A stretch of DNA of 64,000 nucleotides from Nitrosomonadales bacterium (GCA_024642775.1 JAHEAL010000002.1:24196-88195); one strand, 5' to 3'; counted from the stretch's first letter, positions 1 through 11,254 are shown. Program-made: numbers and translations. The notes: generated by a model from the letters alone, not told the origin.

Positions 1-423
1 CTCCCTGGTATTGGAAATTTAATTAAGCTTTGTAACGAGGACTCACTACAAAATATAAAAATTATTCAACACGATGCAACAGAAATTCTGAAGACGATGA
101 TGCCTGATAATTTTTTAGCGGGGATTAATATTTTTTTCCCTGACCCTTGGCACAAGAAAAGACATAATAAGAGAAGGCTGATTAATCAAGATACTTTACA
201 ACTTTTCTCACAAAAGCTTAAACCCGGATCAACCCTTCATATTGCCACCGATTGGGAGCCGTATGCTATCGAAATTATAGATCTTATTGAACGCAGTTCA
301 GATTTTAGTTTTCTTAATGAGGACTTTCATATAAGACCCATTATTAGACCGGAGACAAAATATGAAAGTCGAGGCACAAGGCTTGGGCATCAGGTCTGGG
401 ATATTTTAGCTGCCAGAGGGTAA
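1..423 (+). CDS. trmB: tRNA (guanine-N7-)-methyltransferase, 5'-truncated by window edge
   Basis: Frame open from base 1 (LPGIGNLIKLCNEDSLQ...); NIFFPDPWHKKRHNKRRL motif typical of TrmB. Confidence 0.93.
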   Translation, partial: LPGIGNLIKLCNEDSLQNIKIIQHDATEILKTMMPDNFLAGINIFFPDPWHKKRHNKRRLINQDTLQLFSQKLKPGSTLHIATDWEPYAIEIIDLIERSSDFSFLNEDFHIRPIIRPETKYESRGTRLGHQVWDILAARG

Positions 424-1017
424 CCAAGCATTAAAAATTTCCTCCACATCTTCTAGCCCAGATTTTTTTAGGCTTGAAAATGTTTGAAATGTTATTTCGG
501 CTTCGAACTGACATCCTTCTATGCGTCTTTGGAATTCTTGTATTTCTTTATTCGCTTGATTTCTTGAGAGCTTATCTGATTTAGTTAAAAGAATATGGAT
601 AGGTTTGTTGGTGGGGATAAACCAATCTATCATTTGCTCGTCGAGTTTTGTTAGTGCATGTCTGATATCCATCACTATGATCAGGCCGATTAATGCCTTT
701 CGGTTTTGAAGATAGTAAGGTAGCACTTCATCCCAATGTTTTTTCATATCGATATTTACCTTGGCATACCCATATCCAGGAAGATCTACAACCTTGTAAT
801 TATTGACATGATTCATTTGAAAAAAATTGATCAGCTGTGTTCTTCCAGGTTGTTTACTAACATAGGCAAGTCGATTGTGGTTCGCAAGTGCATTAATAGC
901 ACTTGATTTTCCCGCATTAGATCTGCCCGCGAATGCAATCTCAAAACCATCATCCTCAGGAAGGTCTTTAATATAATGCGCAGAGTGAATGTACTTTAAA
1001 TTATGAATTATTGACAT
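406..1017 (-). CDS. engB: ribosome biogenesis GTP-binding protein EngB/YihA
   Basis: GRSNAGKSSAINAL P-loop, DLPGYGYAKV, TKSDKL. Confidence 0.95.
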   Translation of the reverse strand: MSIIHNLKYIHSAHYIKDLPEDDGFEIAFAGRSNAGKSSAINALANHNRLAYVSKQPGRTQLINFFQMNHVNNYKVVDLPGYGYAKVNIDMKKHWDEVLPYYLQNRKALIGLIIVMDIRHALTKLDEQMIDWFIPTNKPIHILLTKSDKLSRNQANKEIQEFQRRIEGCQFEAEITFQTFSSLKKSGLEDVEEIFNAWLPSGS

Positions 1018-1094
1018 AGGTGAATGATAACAAACTACTCGAAAGAAAGCTTTTGGTTTAAAATAACATTTTTTAAATTCTTTTAAGGATATCT

Positions 1095-1694
1095 ATGGGC
1101 TCAAGATTGTTACTTTTACTATTTATGCTTGTTTTTGCAAAAATAAGCTTTGCGGAAAACATAAATGTAGAAACCATAGTACAAAATGTTTGTGTAGCCT
1201 GTCACGCCAAGGATGGAAATAGTCCAATTACTGCAAATCCTAAATTAGCTGGACAGCATAATTCTTACCTGTATAAGCAATTAATGGAATTTAAATCAGG
1301 TAAGCGAGATAATGCTGTGATGGCAGGTATTGCTTCCGCTCTTTCCGATGAAGAAATGAAAGCTTTGTCAGTATACTTCTCGGATCAAGTCTTAAAATTA
1401 GGGAAAGCGTCAACAAATGGTGAGGGCAGTCTGGGAGAAAAAATTTTCCGTTCGGGGCTTGCTGAGAAAAATGTTCCTGCATGTGCAGGATGTCATGGCC
1501 CAGCTGGTCATGGAATCCCATCAAAATTCCCCAGATTAAATTCTCAGCATGCGGATTACATTCATTCACAACTGGTTCAATTTGCTGAGGGCAAGAGAGC
1601 AAATGATGAAGCCAAGGTCATGAGAACCATTGCCCAAAAACTATCCCAGGAAGAGATGAAGGCGGTTGCTGACTACATCCAAGGCCTGCAGTAA
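1095..1694 (+). CDS. diheme cytochrome c4-type protein
   Basis: Signal peptide, two CxxCH motifs (CVACH, CAGCH), repeated cytochrome c domains. Confidence 0.9.
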   Translation: MGSRLLLLLFMLVFAKISFAENINVETIVQNVCVACHAKDGNSPITANPKLAGQHNSYLYKQLMEFKSGKRDNAVMAGIASALSDEEMKALSVYFSDQVLKLGKASTNGEGSLGEKIFRSGLAEKNVPACAGCHGPAGHGIPSKFPRLNSQHADYIHSQLVQFAEGKRANDEAKVMRTIAQKLSQEEMKAVADYIQGLQ

Positions 1695-1758
1695 TCTTTT
1701 AGAACAAAATATACTTAATCTGGTCAATTAAATAACCATTAATCATTTCTGAAATTTT

Positions 1759-3642
1759 GTGAAAAAATCACGATCATTTATTAACTTATTAAGCACGATG
1801 AAGTTTGCAATTGCTATGCTAAGCATCGTCGCAATTGCTTCGATAATTGGCACCGTGATTAAACAAAGTGAGCCTTATAATAATTATCTTATTCAATTCG
1901 GACAGTTTTGGTTTCATATCTTCGAAAGCTTTGATCTTTACAATATTTATCAGGCATCATGGTTTTTAGTCATCTTGCTATTTTTAGTGGTTTCGACTTC
2001 TCTTTGTGTCAGTAGAAATACCCCTAAAATTTTAAAAAGTATTGTCAATTTTCAAGGAGGGTTACAGCCAGAGTCTTTAAAAAAATTCAAAAATTATCAT
2101 GAGATAGAAGTAAAAAAAAGTCTAGCCGCAATAGCCAAAAAGATAGAAGCAAATGGCTTTAAAATTAAAAAAAACACTAAAAGTGACTTGTTGATTGCAA
2201 AAAAAGGATCGCTACAAAAATTAGGCTATATTTTTACCCATTTAGCTATAGTCGTTATAAGCATTGGTGGCTTGTTGGATGGAAATATGTTTTTTAAATT
2301 TCAACAGTCAATTGGGAGTAAAGTAGTTGAGACCCGCAACTTAAAATTTAGTGAAGTTCCTCTTAAAAGTCAGCTTGATAAGAATAATTTTTCTTACAGA
2401 GCAACCTTATTATTAAATGAAACTGAACAAAATAATAAAGCTTTAGTGAGGATAAAAGATGGTTACTTAGTTCAACACCTCCCTTTCGATATCAAATTAG
2501 ATAAATTTCATATTGAACATTACTCAACGGGGCAGCCAAAATCTTTTCTAAGCGATTTGACAATCACCAAAGATGGTAAAAAATATCAAGAGACTATTTC
2601 GGTTAATAAACCATTTAGTATGGATGGTATAACAATTTACCAGTCAGATTTTCAAGACGGGGGCTCAAAAATTAATCTATCCCTTATTTCCTTGTTCGAT
2701 CAATTTAAACCAATATCGATTCAGTCACAAATATTTAAACAAAATGAGTATAAGGAGGGAAAGAATGATTATGTTTTTGAATTTGACGACTTCAGAGAAT
2801 TTAATATTTTTCAGATTGAAGATGGCAATAAACTAAAAACAAAAAACATTGGGCCCAGTGTGGTTTATAAATTTAGAAATAACTCCGGCCAAGCCCTCGA
2901 GTACCAGACATATCAAAACCCAATCCCCCAGAATGATAAATTCTTCTTCATGAGTGGAATGAGGCAAGATCTTCAAAGTGAGTTTAGGTTTTTAAGAATT
3001 CCAGCTGACAATGATTTAAGTATGGATGGCTATAAAAATTTTGTTTCTAATATTCGAATAAAAGATAATATTAATAAGTCCGTTGATGAGCTGACAAAAA
3101 GATCATCATCTTTAGTGAATGCAGAATCAAAAGAAAATTTTAAAAATAATACAAAAGAGATATACCAAATATTTTTAGAATCAGGGTATTCTGGCATTGC
3201 AAAATACATAGAAGATAATGTTCCAGAAGATCAGCAAGAAATCATTGCAGAATCCTATATTAAAATTATTTATTTTATTTCAGAGCTTCTGAATCAGGAT
3301 TTAATGAATGCTAATTTAATTCCTCAAGACTTTATTCAAGATGCCTTGAATGCTTACAGCGATAGTTTTTTTTATGGTCCAAGTCCCTTTTTGATGCTTA
3401 ACGATTATGAAAAGATTTATGCCAGTGGCTTGCAGTTAACGAAAGATCCTGGAAAAATTTGGGTTTATTTAGGATCATTATTTTTAGTTTTGGGAATTTT
3501 TTGTATGATTTATGTCCAAGAAATAAGGTTATGGGTAATTGAAAAGTCAAAAAACAAATTTGCCATTGCTTTTGCATCCAATAGAGACCATATTGATTTT
3601 GAAAACTATTGCATCGATTTAGTTAACAAGTTAAAAAAATAA
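1759..3642 (+). CDS. resB: cytochrome c biogenesis protein ResB/Ccs1 (System II)
   Basis: N-terminal TM pair (MKFAIAMLSIVAIASIIGTVIKQ), large soluble domain, adjacent to ccsA-type gene; GTG start. Confidence 0.9.
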   Translation: MKKSRSFINLLSTMKFAIAMLSIVAIASIIGTVIKQSEPYNNYLIQFGQFWFHIFESFDLYNIYQASWFLVILLFLVVSTSLCVSRNTPKILKSIVNFQGGLQPESLKKFKNYHEIEVKKSLAAIAKKIEANGFKIKKNTKSDLLIAKKGSLQKLGYIFTHLAIVVISIGGLLDGNMFFKFQQSIGSKVVETRNLKFSEVPLKSQLDKNNFSYRATLLLNETEQNNKALVRIKDGYLVQHLPFDIKLDKFHIEHYSTGQPKSFLSDLTITKDGKKYQETISVNKPFSMDGITIYQSDFQDGGSKINLSLISLFDQFKPISIQSQIFKQNEYKEGKNDYVFEFDDFREFNIFQIEDGNKLKTKNIGPSVVYKFRNNSGQALEYQTYQNPIPQNDKFFFMSGMRQDLQSEFRFLRIPADNDLSMDGYKNFVSNIRIKDNINKSVDELTKRSSSLVNAESKENFKNNTKEIYQIFLESGYSGIAKYIEDNVPEDQQEIIAESYIKIIYFISELLNQDLMNANLIPQDFIQDALNAYSDSFFYGPSPFLMLNDYEKIYASGLQLTKDPGKIWVYLGSLFLVLGIFCMIYVQEIRLWVIEKSKNKFAIAFASNRDHIDFENYCIDLVNKLKK

Positions 3643-3653
3643 GGGAATATCGA

Positions 3654-4748
3654 ATGATTATTAATTTGAGTTTTATCATTTCAATTGTCTCTATAGTAGC
3701 TTTAGGCTTATATAGATTCACTGCATTTATGGACTATTATGAGATGGGAATATTAGTACTCGGTGGTATAGGGTTTATATGGTTAGGGTTTTTTTGGCAC
3801 ACCTTTAAAAAAATATTTTTATCTGTTGTGGCGCTTAGCGGGTTAAGTATCTTTTTATTTAATGATGACTTGCAAGCCCAGAATGCTGACTTTTTTTTAA
3901 AATACTTTTTATCGAGCCAGTCGCTAATCATGTGGATGACTTTTTTCTTCCCCCTAAGTCTCTTATCCTACTTAACTTTTAACATAAAAAATAATCAATT
4001 CAGTGGTAATGTTGCCACAAATTTTTCATTGATTGCTATTGTTTCTGGATTTTCAGGATTAATGGTTCGATGGTATGAATCCTACTTGATCAGTGTTGAC
4101 GTTGGACATATTCCCATCAGTAATTTATATGAAGTCTTTGTTTTATTCTGTTTGATTACGGGATTAATTTATATCTACTACGAAGGAAAAGCTAACGTTA
4201 AATCATTGGGCGTATTTGTATTGCTAATTATTAATGCGGCCGTAGCTTTTATTCTCTGGTACACCTTTTCGAAAAATGCAGACTCCATTCAACCTTTAGT
4301 GCCGGCATTGCAGTCTTACTGGATGAAAATTCATGTCCCATCAAATTTTATTGGTTATGGAGCTTTTTCAATTTCTGCCATGATTGCCTTAGCTTATATT
4401 CTAAAAAATTACGGCTTCTTTAAAAAATCATTACCAAGTAATCACGTGATGGAAGATCTGATGTACAAATCGATAGCTATTGGCTTTATATTTTTTACTA
4501 TCGCAACTATTCTGGGGGCAGTTTGGGCTGCTGAGGCGTGGGGCGGATACTGGTCTTGGGACCCTAAAGAGACTTGGGCGCTGATAGTTTGGTTAAATTA
4601 TGCAGCATGGCTTCATCTAAGATTGGTTAAAGGATTGAGAGGCAATGTTCTTGCTTGGTGGTCATTAGTGGGCCTTATCATTACGACATTTGCCTTTGTC
4701 GGGGTCAACTTATTCCTGTCTGGCCTGCATTCTTACGGTGAACTTTAA
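3654..4748 (+). CDS. ccsA: cytochrome c biogenesis protein CcsA/ResC
   Basis: Multi-TM protein with WGGYWSWDPKETWALIVWL tryptophan-rich heme-handling motif. Confidence 0.95.
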   Translation: MIINLSFIISIVSIVALGLYRFTAFMDYYEMGILVLGGIGFIWLGFFWHTFKKIFLSVVALSGLSIFLFNDDLQAQNADFFLKYFLSSQSLIMWMTFFFPLSLLSYLTFNIKNNQFSGNVATNFSLIAIVSGFSGLMVRWYESYLISVDVGHIPISNLYEVFVLFCLITGLIYIYYEGKANVKSLGVFVLLIINAAVAFILWYTFSKNADSIQPLVPALQSYWMKIHVPSNFIGYGAFSISAMIALAYILKNYGFFKKSLPSNHVMEDLMYKSIAIGFIFFTIATILGAVWAAEAWGGYWSWDPKETWALIVWLNYAAWLHLRLVKGLRGNVLAWWSLVGLIITTFAFVGVNLFLSGLHSYGEL

Positions 4749-4789
4749 GCTAATTTTTTTGTTTAAATTTCATGTAGAATTGAACTACT

Positions 4790-5593
4790 ATGAACGAAGA
4801 CGCAATTGTATCTATTAGTAATTTAGCATTTGGTTATGCCGATCGCATTATTCATAAACGCATCAATATGGATTTCCATCGAGGAAAAGTTGTAGCAATT
4901 ATGGGTGGAAGCGGTTGCGGTAAAACCACCATACTTAGGTTAATAGGTGGTCAAATTAAACCTCATGGTGGCGAAGTTAGGGTTGATGGTAAGATTGTTC
5001 ATCAACAAAGTCAAAAAGGAATATATGACCTCAGAAGAAAAATGGGTATGTTATTTCAGCACGGAGCTCTTTTCAGTGACCTTAGTGTCTATGAGAATGT
5101 AGCTTTTCCAATTCGAGAGCACACAAATCTCAATGAATCCGTTATTAAAGATTTAGTTTTGATGAAATTAAACGCAGTTGGTTTGAGAGGTGCTTATAAG
5201 TTAATGCCTACCGAACTTTCTGGAGGTATGGCAAGAAGAGTTGCGCTTGCAAGGGCCATCGCACTCGATCCAGATATCATTATGTATGACGAACCTTTTG
5301 CAGGATTAGATCCAATTTCAATGGGAGTAATTTGTGACCTAATAAGATCCCTCAATGATGCACTGGGTGCCACATCAATAATTGTTACTCACGACGTTGC
5401 TGAAACCTTTGCATTTGCAGACTATATTTATTTTTTAGCCGATGGTGTTGTAGCCGCTCAGGGCTCCCCTGATGAATTAAAAAAATCTAAACTTCCTTTT
5501 GTGAAACAATTTATTCATTCTCAGAAAGATGGGCCAGTTCCTTTCCATATGGAAGCCAATAAATATGCCGATGACTTAGGGCTAAGACAATGA
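4790..5593 (+). CDS. mlaF: phospholipid ABC transporter ATP-binding protein MlaF
   Basis: Walker [24 protein letters not shown]; followed by mlaE/D/C/B. Confidence 0.94.
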   Translation: MNEDAIVSISNLAFGYADRIIHKRINMDFHRGKVVAIMGGSGCGKTTILRLIGGQIKPHGGEVRVDGKIVHQQSQKGIYDLRRKMGMLFQHGALFSDLSVYENVAFPIREHTNLNESVIKDLVLMKLNAVGLRGAYKLMPTELSGGMARRVALARAIALDPDIIMYDEPFAGLDPISMGVICDLIRSLNDALGATSIIVTHDVAETFAFADYIYFLADGVVAAQGSPDELKKSKLPFVKQFIHSQKDGPVPFHMEANKYADDLGLRQ

Positions 5594-6369
5594 TATTGTT
5601 TTTTGAAAAGATAGGATTCTCACTAAGACAAAAAATTACTCGATTAGGTGCGGCTGCCAGATTATTTTTTTCAATCCTTACTTATACCCCTGAAAATTTT
5701 AAGCGATTCCGATTAACTATCAAGGAAATATATGCCACGGGAGTTTTGTCGCTTGTTATTATCGTAGTCTCAGCTTTTTTTGTTGGAATGGTTCTAGGAC
5801 TTCAAGGATATTACACCCTACAAAAATATGGCTCTTCTGAGGCAATTGGTGTGCTGGTTGCACTCGCCTTGGTTCGTGAACTAGGGCCGGTTGTTACAGC
5901 GCTACTTTTTGCTGGAAGAGCTGGAACAGCAATCACTGCAGAGATTGGATTAATGAAAGCAACAGAGCAACTTTCAGCAATGGAGATGATGGCAGTAAGC
6001 CCAATCGCCAGAATTGTTGCTCCAAGATTCTGGGCTGGGATTATTACCATGCCACTTTTGGCTTCTATTTTTTCAATGGTTGGCGTGCTGGGTGGTTATG
6101 TTGTAGCGGTTCCCTTGATCGGTGTTGATGAGGGAGCTTTTTGGTCACAAATGCAAGCAAATGTTGATTTTCAGTTTGATATAGTTAACGGTTTTATTAA
6201 GAGTTTAGTTTTTGGAATCGCTTGCACTATCATTGCTTTATTTGAAGGGTATGATGCACCTCCAACTGCCGAGGGAGTAAGTCGGGCCACAACCAGGACG
6301 GTTGTAACATCCTCCTTAGCTGTGCTCGGATTGGATTTTATTTTAACTTCATTTATGCTTACGGTATAG
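5590..6369 (+). CDS. mlaE: phospholipid ABC transporter permease MlaE
   Basis: MlaE family permease ([29 protein letters not shown]). Confidence 0.95.
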   Translation: MILFFEKIGFSLRQKITRLGAAARLFFSILTYTPENFKRFRLTIKEIYATGVLSLVIIVVSAFFVGMVLGLQGYYTLQKYGSSEAIGVLVALALVRELGPVVTALLFAGRAGTAITAEIGLMKATEQLSAMEMMAVSPIARIVAPRFWAGIITMPLLASIFSMVGVLGGYVVAVPLIGVDEGAFWSQMQANVDFQFDIVNGFIKSLVFGIACTIIALFEGYDAPPTAEGVSRATTRTVVTSSLAVLGLDFILTSFMLTV

Positions 6370-6390
6370 GAATGGGAAAAAGGTTTTTTT

Positions 6391-6858
6391 ATGGATAGAA
6401 TTAAATTTGATGCTTGGGTAGGAATTTTTGTGGCATTAGGTCTTATTGCCTTAATGGGTTTGGCAATGAAAGTTGGCAATCTGACTTCAAATGATATCAA
6501 AACTACATACCAGATCACAGCTAACTTTGAGAATATTGGTGGCCTTAAGCCACGAGCCCCAGTTAAATCGGCTGGTGTTGTAGTCGGAAGAGTAGATTCG
6601 ATTGTTTTTGATACCACTATATATGAAGCAATTGTTACTCTTAGCATTGACGAACGATATGTTTTCCCCAAAGATACTTTTGCAAATATATACACAGCTG
6701 GACTTCTTGGCGAACAATACATCGGCCTTGAGGCAGGGGGTGATTCGATAAATCTTCAAGCAAATGATAAAATAACTCAAACTCAAGATGCTGTAGTGCT
6801 TGAAAAATTAATCAGTCAGTTTCTATATAACAAGGCCTCAGAGGAAGAAGAAAAATGA
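6391..6858 (+). CDS. mlaD: MCE-domain substrate-binding protein MlaD
   Basis: N-terminal TM plus MCE domain (FENIGGLKPRAPVKSAGVVVGRV). Confidence 0.94.
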   Translation: MDRIKFDAWVGIFVALGLIALMGLAMKVGNLTSNDIKTTYQITANFENIGGLKPRAPVKSAGVVVGRVDSIVFDTTIYEAIVTLSIDERYVFPKDTFANIYTAGLLGEQYIGLEAGGDSINLQANDKITQTQDAVVLEKLISQFLYNKASEEEEK

Positions 6859-7460
6859 GACTCGTAAAATTTATCATTACCACAATTTTTTTAATTATCA
6901 GTTTTATCTCCCATGCTGAGGGATTACCGCCACAAGAGCTGGTTCAAAAAACGGCTGATGACGTGCTTCTGATCCTAAAAACAGACAAAGATATCCAAGA
7001 CAATAAAGAAAAAATATACCAGTTGGCAGAAGAGAAAATATTGCCAAATTTTGATTTTGAGAGAGTATCAAGATTGGTTCTAGGCAAAGCATGGAGAAAG
7101 GTTGATGATAACCAAAAGAATCAATTTAAAACCGAATTTAAGACGCTACTTTTAAGAACTTACGCAGTTGCTTTAGGAAAGTATAAGGATCAACAAATTG
7201 AATACAAGCCTCTCAGAATGAATCCAGAAGATGCAATAGCTACAGTAAAAACATCAATCATCCAGAGTGGAGCGCAGCCAATTTCAGTCGACTATACTTT
7301 AGCGAAAATTGAGGATGGATCATGGAAAGTATTTGACATTACCATTGAAAACGTAAGCTTGGTGACAAACTATCGATCTCAGTTTGCGAGTGAAATTAAA
7401 AATAATGGTATCGATTCATTAATTTCAAAACTAGCTGAAAAAAATAATAAAGGCGACTGA
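6855..7460 (+). CDS. mlaC: periplasmic phospholipid-binding protein MlaC
   Basis: Signal peptide; Ttg2D/MlaC-like NFDFERVSRLVLGKAWR. Confidence 0.92.
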   Translation: MRLVKFIITTIFLIISFISHAEGLPPQELVQKTADDVLLILKTDKDIQDNKEKIYQLAEEKILPNFDFERVSRLVLGKAWRKVDDNQKNQFKTEFKTLLLRTYAVALGKYKDQQIEYKPLRMNPEDAIATVKTSIIQSGAQPISVDYTLAKIEDGSWKVFDITIENVSLVTNYRSQFASEIKNNGIDSLISKLAEKNNKGD

Positions 7461-7735
7461 TGAACTTTACTAATAAAAAGTGGGACTTCGATGGAAATTT
7501 TACTTTCAAAGAAACTCCTTTAATTTTCGAAAATTTAGAAAAAATAGAAATTGTTGGAACTCTTACTCTAGATTTTGCAAATATTAAAAATATTGATACA
7601 TCATTAATATGTTTAATATTTGAAATTAAAAGAAAAGCTCAGCAGGATAACCAAATAATTAAATTTAACAATATTCCGAAAAGTTTAATAAATTTAGCCA
7701 CCTTGTATGGCGTGCAAAACTTTCTAACCCATTAA
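7460..7735 (+). CDS. mlaB: STAS-domain protein, MlaB-like
   Basis: Position in mla operon; 91 aa STAS-like sequence; divergent. Confidence 0.75.
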   Translation: MNFTNKKWDFDGNFTFKETPLIFENLEKIEIVGTLTLDFANIKNIDTSLICLIFEIKRKAQQDNQIIKFNNIPKSLINLATLYGVQNFLTH

Positions 7736-7747
7736 TTCTCTTTTTTT

Positions 7748-8656
7748 ATGACAAAAGCAATTGTTTTTAAAAACATAACGAAATCCTATGGCGCAGTTCA
7801 GGCCGTAAAGGGTATAAATTTATCTATCGAAAAGGGCGAATTTTTTGGATTACTAGGACCAAACGGGGCTGGTAAATCTACTCTAATAAATATGCTTGCA
7901 GGAATAGTTAAACCATCTTCAGGAACTATCACCGCAATGGGCCACGATGTTGAAAAGCATTATCAAGAGTCTCGACACTCATTGGGAATTGTTCCTCAAG
8001 AGTTAGTTTTTGATCCATTTTTTAATGTTTTAGAAATGATGAGATTTCAGGCAGGGTATTTTGGAAAAGGTAAAGAAAATTATGCTTGGATTGATGAGAT
8101 TTTAGATAAACTCGATCTGACTGAGAAAGCATATACAAATATGCGAAAGCTTTCAGGGGGGATGAAGAGAAGGGCGCTAATTGCACAAGCTCTTGCTCAC
8201 AAACCGCCTGTGATTGTTCTAGATGAACCAACAGCAGGTGTAGATGTTGAGTTAAGACAAAGGCTGTGGTCGTTTATGAAAGATCTAAACAATCAGGGAC
8301 ATACAATCGTTCTTACAACTCATTACTTAGAAGAAGCTGAAAGCTTATGTAAAAGAATAGGCATGGTAAACAAAGGAAAACTAATAGCTTTGGATGATAC
8401 AAAAAAATTGATTAAAAGAAATGCGGTTAAAAATTTAAATATAAAAATTAATCAAAGAGATGAGCTAAAGATTAGAAAAATATTATCAAATTTTGAAATT
8501 TTGATTGCTAATGAATGTTTAACCATAACGCTTGAAAAAATTGATGAGTTAAATAGCATCATTGAATTACTTAAAGAAAATAAAATTAAATTTAATGATA
8601 TTCAAACGACAGAGCCAGATTTGGAAAAAGTATTTTTAGAGCTAACAAAAAAATGA
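7748..8656 (+). CDS. ABC-2 type transporter ATP-binding protein (YadG-like)
   Basis: GPNGAGKST Walker A, KLSGGMKRR signature, VLDEPTAGVD Walker B. Confidence 0.92.
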   Translation: MTKAIVFKNITKSYGAVQAVKGINLSIEKGEFFGLLGPNGAGKSTLINMLAGIVKPSSGTITAMGHDVEKHYQESRHSLGIVPQELVFDPFFNVLEMMRFQAGYFGKGKENYAWIDEILDKLDLTEKAYTNMRKLSGGMKRRALIAQALAHKPPVIVLDEPTAGVDVELRQRLWSFMKDLNNQGHTIVLTTHYLEEAESLCKRIGMVNKGKLIALDDTKKLIKRNAVKNLNIKINQRDELKIRKILSNFEILIANECLTITLEKIDELNSIIELLKENKIKFNDIQTTEPDLEKVFLELTKK

Positions 8657-9429
8657 TTAATTGGAAAATACAAGCCAAAGGTACATGGACCCTCCTAAAA
8701 AAGGAGCTTCTCAGATTTTGGAGAGTGGTGTTCCAGACTGTCGCTGCACCAGTAATAACGGGTATACTTTATTTACTTATCTTCTCACACGTGCTTGACA
8801 GCAGAACCGAGGTTTATGAGGGTGTAGCATACAGCGCCTTCTTAATTCCAGGATTAATTATGATGTCCTTGCTCCAAAACTCTTTTGCGAATAGCTCATC
8901 AAGCCTAGTGCAATCAAAAGTAATGGGTAATATTGTTTTTATTTTGCTAACACCATTGACCTATTTGCAATTTTTCTTTGCTTTTCTCATCGCAGCTATT
9001 GTTCGTGGCATTTTTGTTGGGCTGTCAATTTATCTTGTTGCAATTCTTTATATCGACTTACCAATTGTTCATCCATGGTATGTCGCATCATTCGCATTGC
9101 TTGGTGGAGCCCTGCTAGGGACATTCGGAATCATTGCTGGAATTTGGGCAGATCGGTTTGATCAAATGGCCGCATTTCAGAACTTTGTTATTATGCCTTT
9201 GTCATTTCTCTCGGGAGTATTTTATTCAATTCATTCTTTACCACCCGTTTGGCAAAAAGTATCACAATTTAATCCATTTTTTTATATGATAGACGGATTT
9301 AGATATGGATTTTTTGGGGTTTCAGACATATCACCCTATATAAGTTTGACGATAGTGCTAGTATTTTTTATATTACTTGCCGGTTTAGCAATCAGACTTT
9401 TAAAAACCGGTTACAAGCTTAGAGGTTAA
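8653..9429 (+). CDS. ABC-2 type transporter permease (YadH-like)
   Basis: Six-TM ABC-2 permease directly following ATPase, 4-bp overlap. Confidence 0.92.
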   Translation: MINWKIQAKGTWTLLKKELLRFWRVVFQTVAAPVITGILYLLIFSHVLDSRTEVYEGVAYSAFLIPGLIMMSLLQNSFANSSSSLVQSKVMGNIVFILLTPLTYLQFFFAFLIAAIVRGIFVGLSIYLVAILYIDLPIVHPWYVASFALLGGALLGTFGIIAGIWADRFDQMAAFQNFVIMPLSFLSGVFYSIHSLPPVWQKVSQFNPFFYMIDGFRYGFFGVSDISPYISLTIVLVFFILLAGLAIRLLKTGYKLRG

Positions 9430-9430
9430 A

Positions 9431-9685
9431 ATGCACAAAGAAGACATTAAAAAAATTATTGGAAAGGGTATTAGCTGCTCTTATCTTGAGGTGATGGGTG
9501 ATGATGGGGCTCACTTTGAGACAATTGTTGTAAGTGATGAGTTTGCAGGAATAAATAGAGTTGCGAGACATCAGCTTGTTTATAAAGCTTTGGGGGACTT
9601 GATGAAAGAAAAAATTCATGCACTGTCCATGAAGCTTTATGATGTTAATGAATGGAAAAATATAAAAGGAGATAGTTCTAAATGA
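9431..9685 (+). CDS. BolA/IbaG family protein
   Basis: BolA fold motif [28 protein letters not shown]. Confidence 0.9.
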   Translation: MHKEDIKKIIGKGISCSYLEVMGDDGAHFETIVVSDEFAGINRVARHQLVYKALGDLMKEKIHALSMKLYDVNEWKNIKGDSSK

Positions 9686-9993
9686 GCACGCAAGATAAGA
9701 TTAAGACGATGATTCAAGAAAATAAAGTTATGCTTTTCATGAAGGGTGACCGCAAATTTCCACAATGTGGCTTCTCAGGAATGGCATGCCAAATTTTAGA
9801 TCATATTGAGGCAAGCTACACAACCAATAACGTTTTAGAAGATAATAGTATACGAGAGGGTATCAAAGAGTTTTCAAATTGGCCAACCATACCCCAGCTT
9901 TATATAAACGGAGAATTTGTTGGTGGTGCAGACATCATGAGGGAAATGTTTGAATCTGGCGAATTAAAAAAATTGATAGATCAAATTGGATAA
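9682..9993 (+). CDS. grxD: monothiol glutaredoxin (Grx4/GrxD family)
   Basis: CGFS active site ([14 protein letters not shown]), [19 protein letters not shown]. Confidence 0.96.
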   Translation: MSTQDKIKTMIQENKVMLFMKGDRKFPQCGFSGMACQILDHIEASYTTNNVLEDNSIREGIKEFSNWPTIPQLYINGEFVGGADIMREMFESGELKKLIDQIG

Positions 9994-11254
9994 ATTAAAA
10001 ATTATTGGTGGGAATAAGTTGTACGGAGATGTAGCTGTATCTGGAGCAAAGAATGCTGCTCTTCCCATCTTAATTGCTTCAATTTTGACTGATGAAAAAC
10101 TTGAAATTGAGAATGTGCCTGAATTAAAAGATATCTTAACAACATCAGTCTTACTAAGGCATCTTGGTGTAGATGTAAGGCTATATAAAAATTCATGCAC
10201 ACTTGATGCCAGTCAAGTTGCAATCACTGAGGCACCATACGAGCTTGTTAAAACAATGCGTGCTTCAATTTTAGTTTTAGGACCGCTGCTTGCAAGGTTT
10301 GGTAAAGCAGTTGTCTCTCTCCCAGGTGGATGCTCTATTGGAGCGAGGCCGGTAGATTTGCATATAAAAGCTTTGGAAAAGATGGGAGCAAAAATTAATA
10401 TTCACAACGGCTACATTGAGGCATCCTTAAAGCATCTTCCAAATAATAAATTACAAGGGTGTAAGATATTTATGGATCAGGTCTCGGTGACCGGAACTGA
10501 AAATATCATGATGGCAGCTACACTAGCTTCAGGAACAACCTACATAGAAAATGCAGCGAGAGAGCCTGAAGTTGAGGACCTTGGAAAGCTATTGATATCC
10601 ATGGGAGCAAGCATTAAAGGTCTTGGAACTGATTTGATTCAAATCGATGGCGTGGAAAAACTGTTTGGAGCAAAACATTCGGTAATGTTTGATCGTATCG
10701 AAGCCGGAACCTATATGGCGGCAGTTGTTGTAACAGGTGGTGAAATTACATTAAAGGGGGTAAATCCTAGTCAGCTAGAATCGGTTATAGAAAAGATAAA
10801 AGATGCTGGCGTTGATGTTAGCTGTAAAAATAATGAGATCACCATATTAAAAAATAATAATAAAATTAACCCAGTTAATATAAGAACGGGTGTTTACCCA
10901 TCATTTCCTACAGATATGCAAGCACAATTTATGGCTATTAATATTTTAGCTCAAGGCTCATCAGAGGTTACTGAGACAATATTTGAGAATAGGTTTATGC
11001 ACGTTCAGGAGCTGGTTAGAATGGGTGCAAGTATAGATGTAAAAGGAAATACTGCTTTTGTAAAAGGAGTTAATTGTTTGGAAGGTGCCAGCGTAATGGC
11101 TACCGATTTAAGGGCATCTGCATCCTTAGTAATCGCTGGTTTAGCGGCTAAAGGTGAAACTATTATTGAGCGAATATACCACCTTGATCGTGGTTATGAG
11201 AGAATTGAAGAAAAATTAAATGCGCTCGGCGCAAAAGTAGAAAGAATTCATTAA
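9986..11254 (+). CDS. murA: UDP-N-acetylglucosamine 1-carboxyvinyltransferase
   Basis: [29 protein letters not shown] start overlapping grxD. Confidence 0.97.
   Translation: MDKLKIIGGNKLYGDVAVSGAKNAALPILIASILTDEKLEIENVPELKDILTTSVLLRHLGVDVRLYKNSCTLDASQVAITEAPYELVKTMRASILVLGPLLARFGKAVVSLPGGCSIGARPVDLHIKALEKMGAKINIHNGYIEASLKHLPNNKLQGCKIFMDQVSVTGTENIMMAATLASGTTYIENAAREPEVEDLGKLLISMGASIKGLGTDLIQIDGVEKLFGAKHSVMFDRIEAGTYMAAVVVTGGEITLKGVNPSQLESVIEKIKDAGVDVSCKNNEITILKNNNKINPVNIRTGVYPSFPTDMQAQFMAINILAQGSSEVTETIFENRFMHVQELVRMGASIDVKGNTAFVKGVNCLEGASVMATDLRASASLVIAGLAAKGETIIERIYHLDRGYERIEEKLNALGAKVERIH

Noticed and set aside
1291-1602. 103-aa minus-strand ORF inside cytochrome c4 gene
   Set aside because: Fully antisense to a well-supported CDS, no recognisable domain.
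6171-6722. 183-aa minus-strand ORF across mlaE/mlaD
   Set aside because: Long but antisense to two well-conserved genes; composition matches frame shadow.
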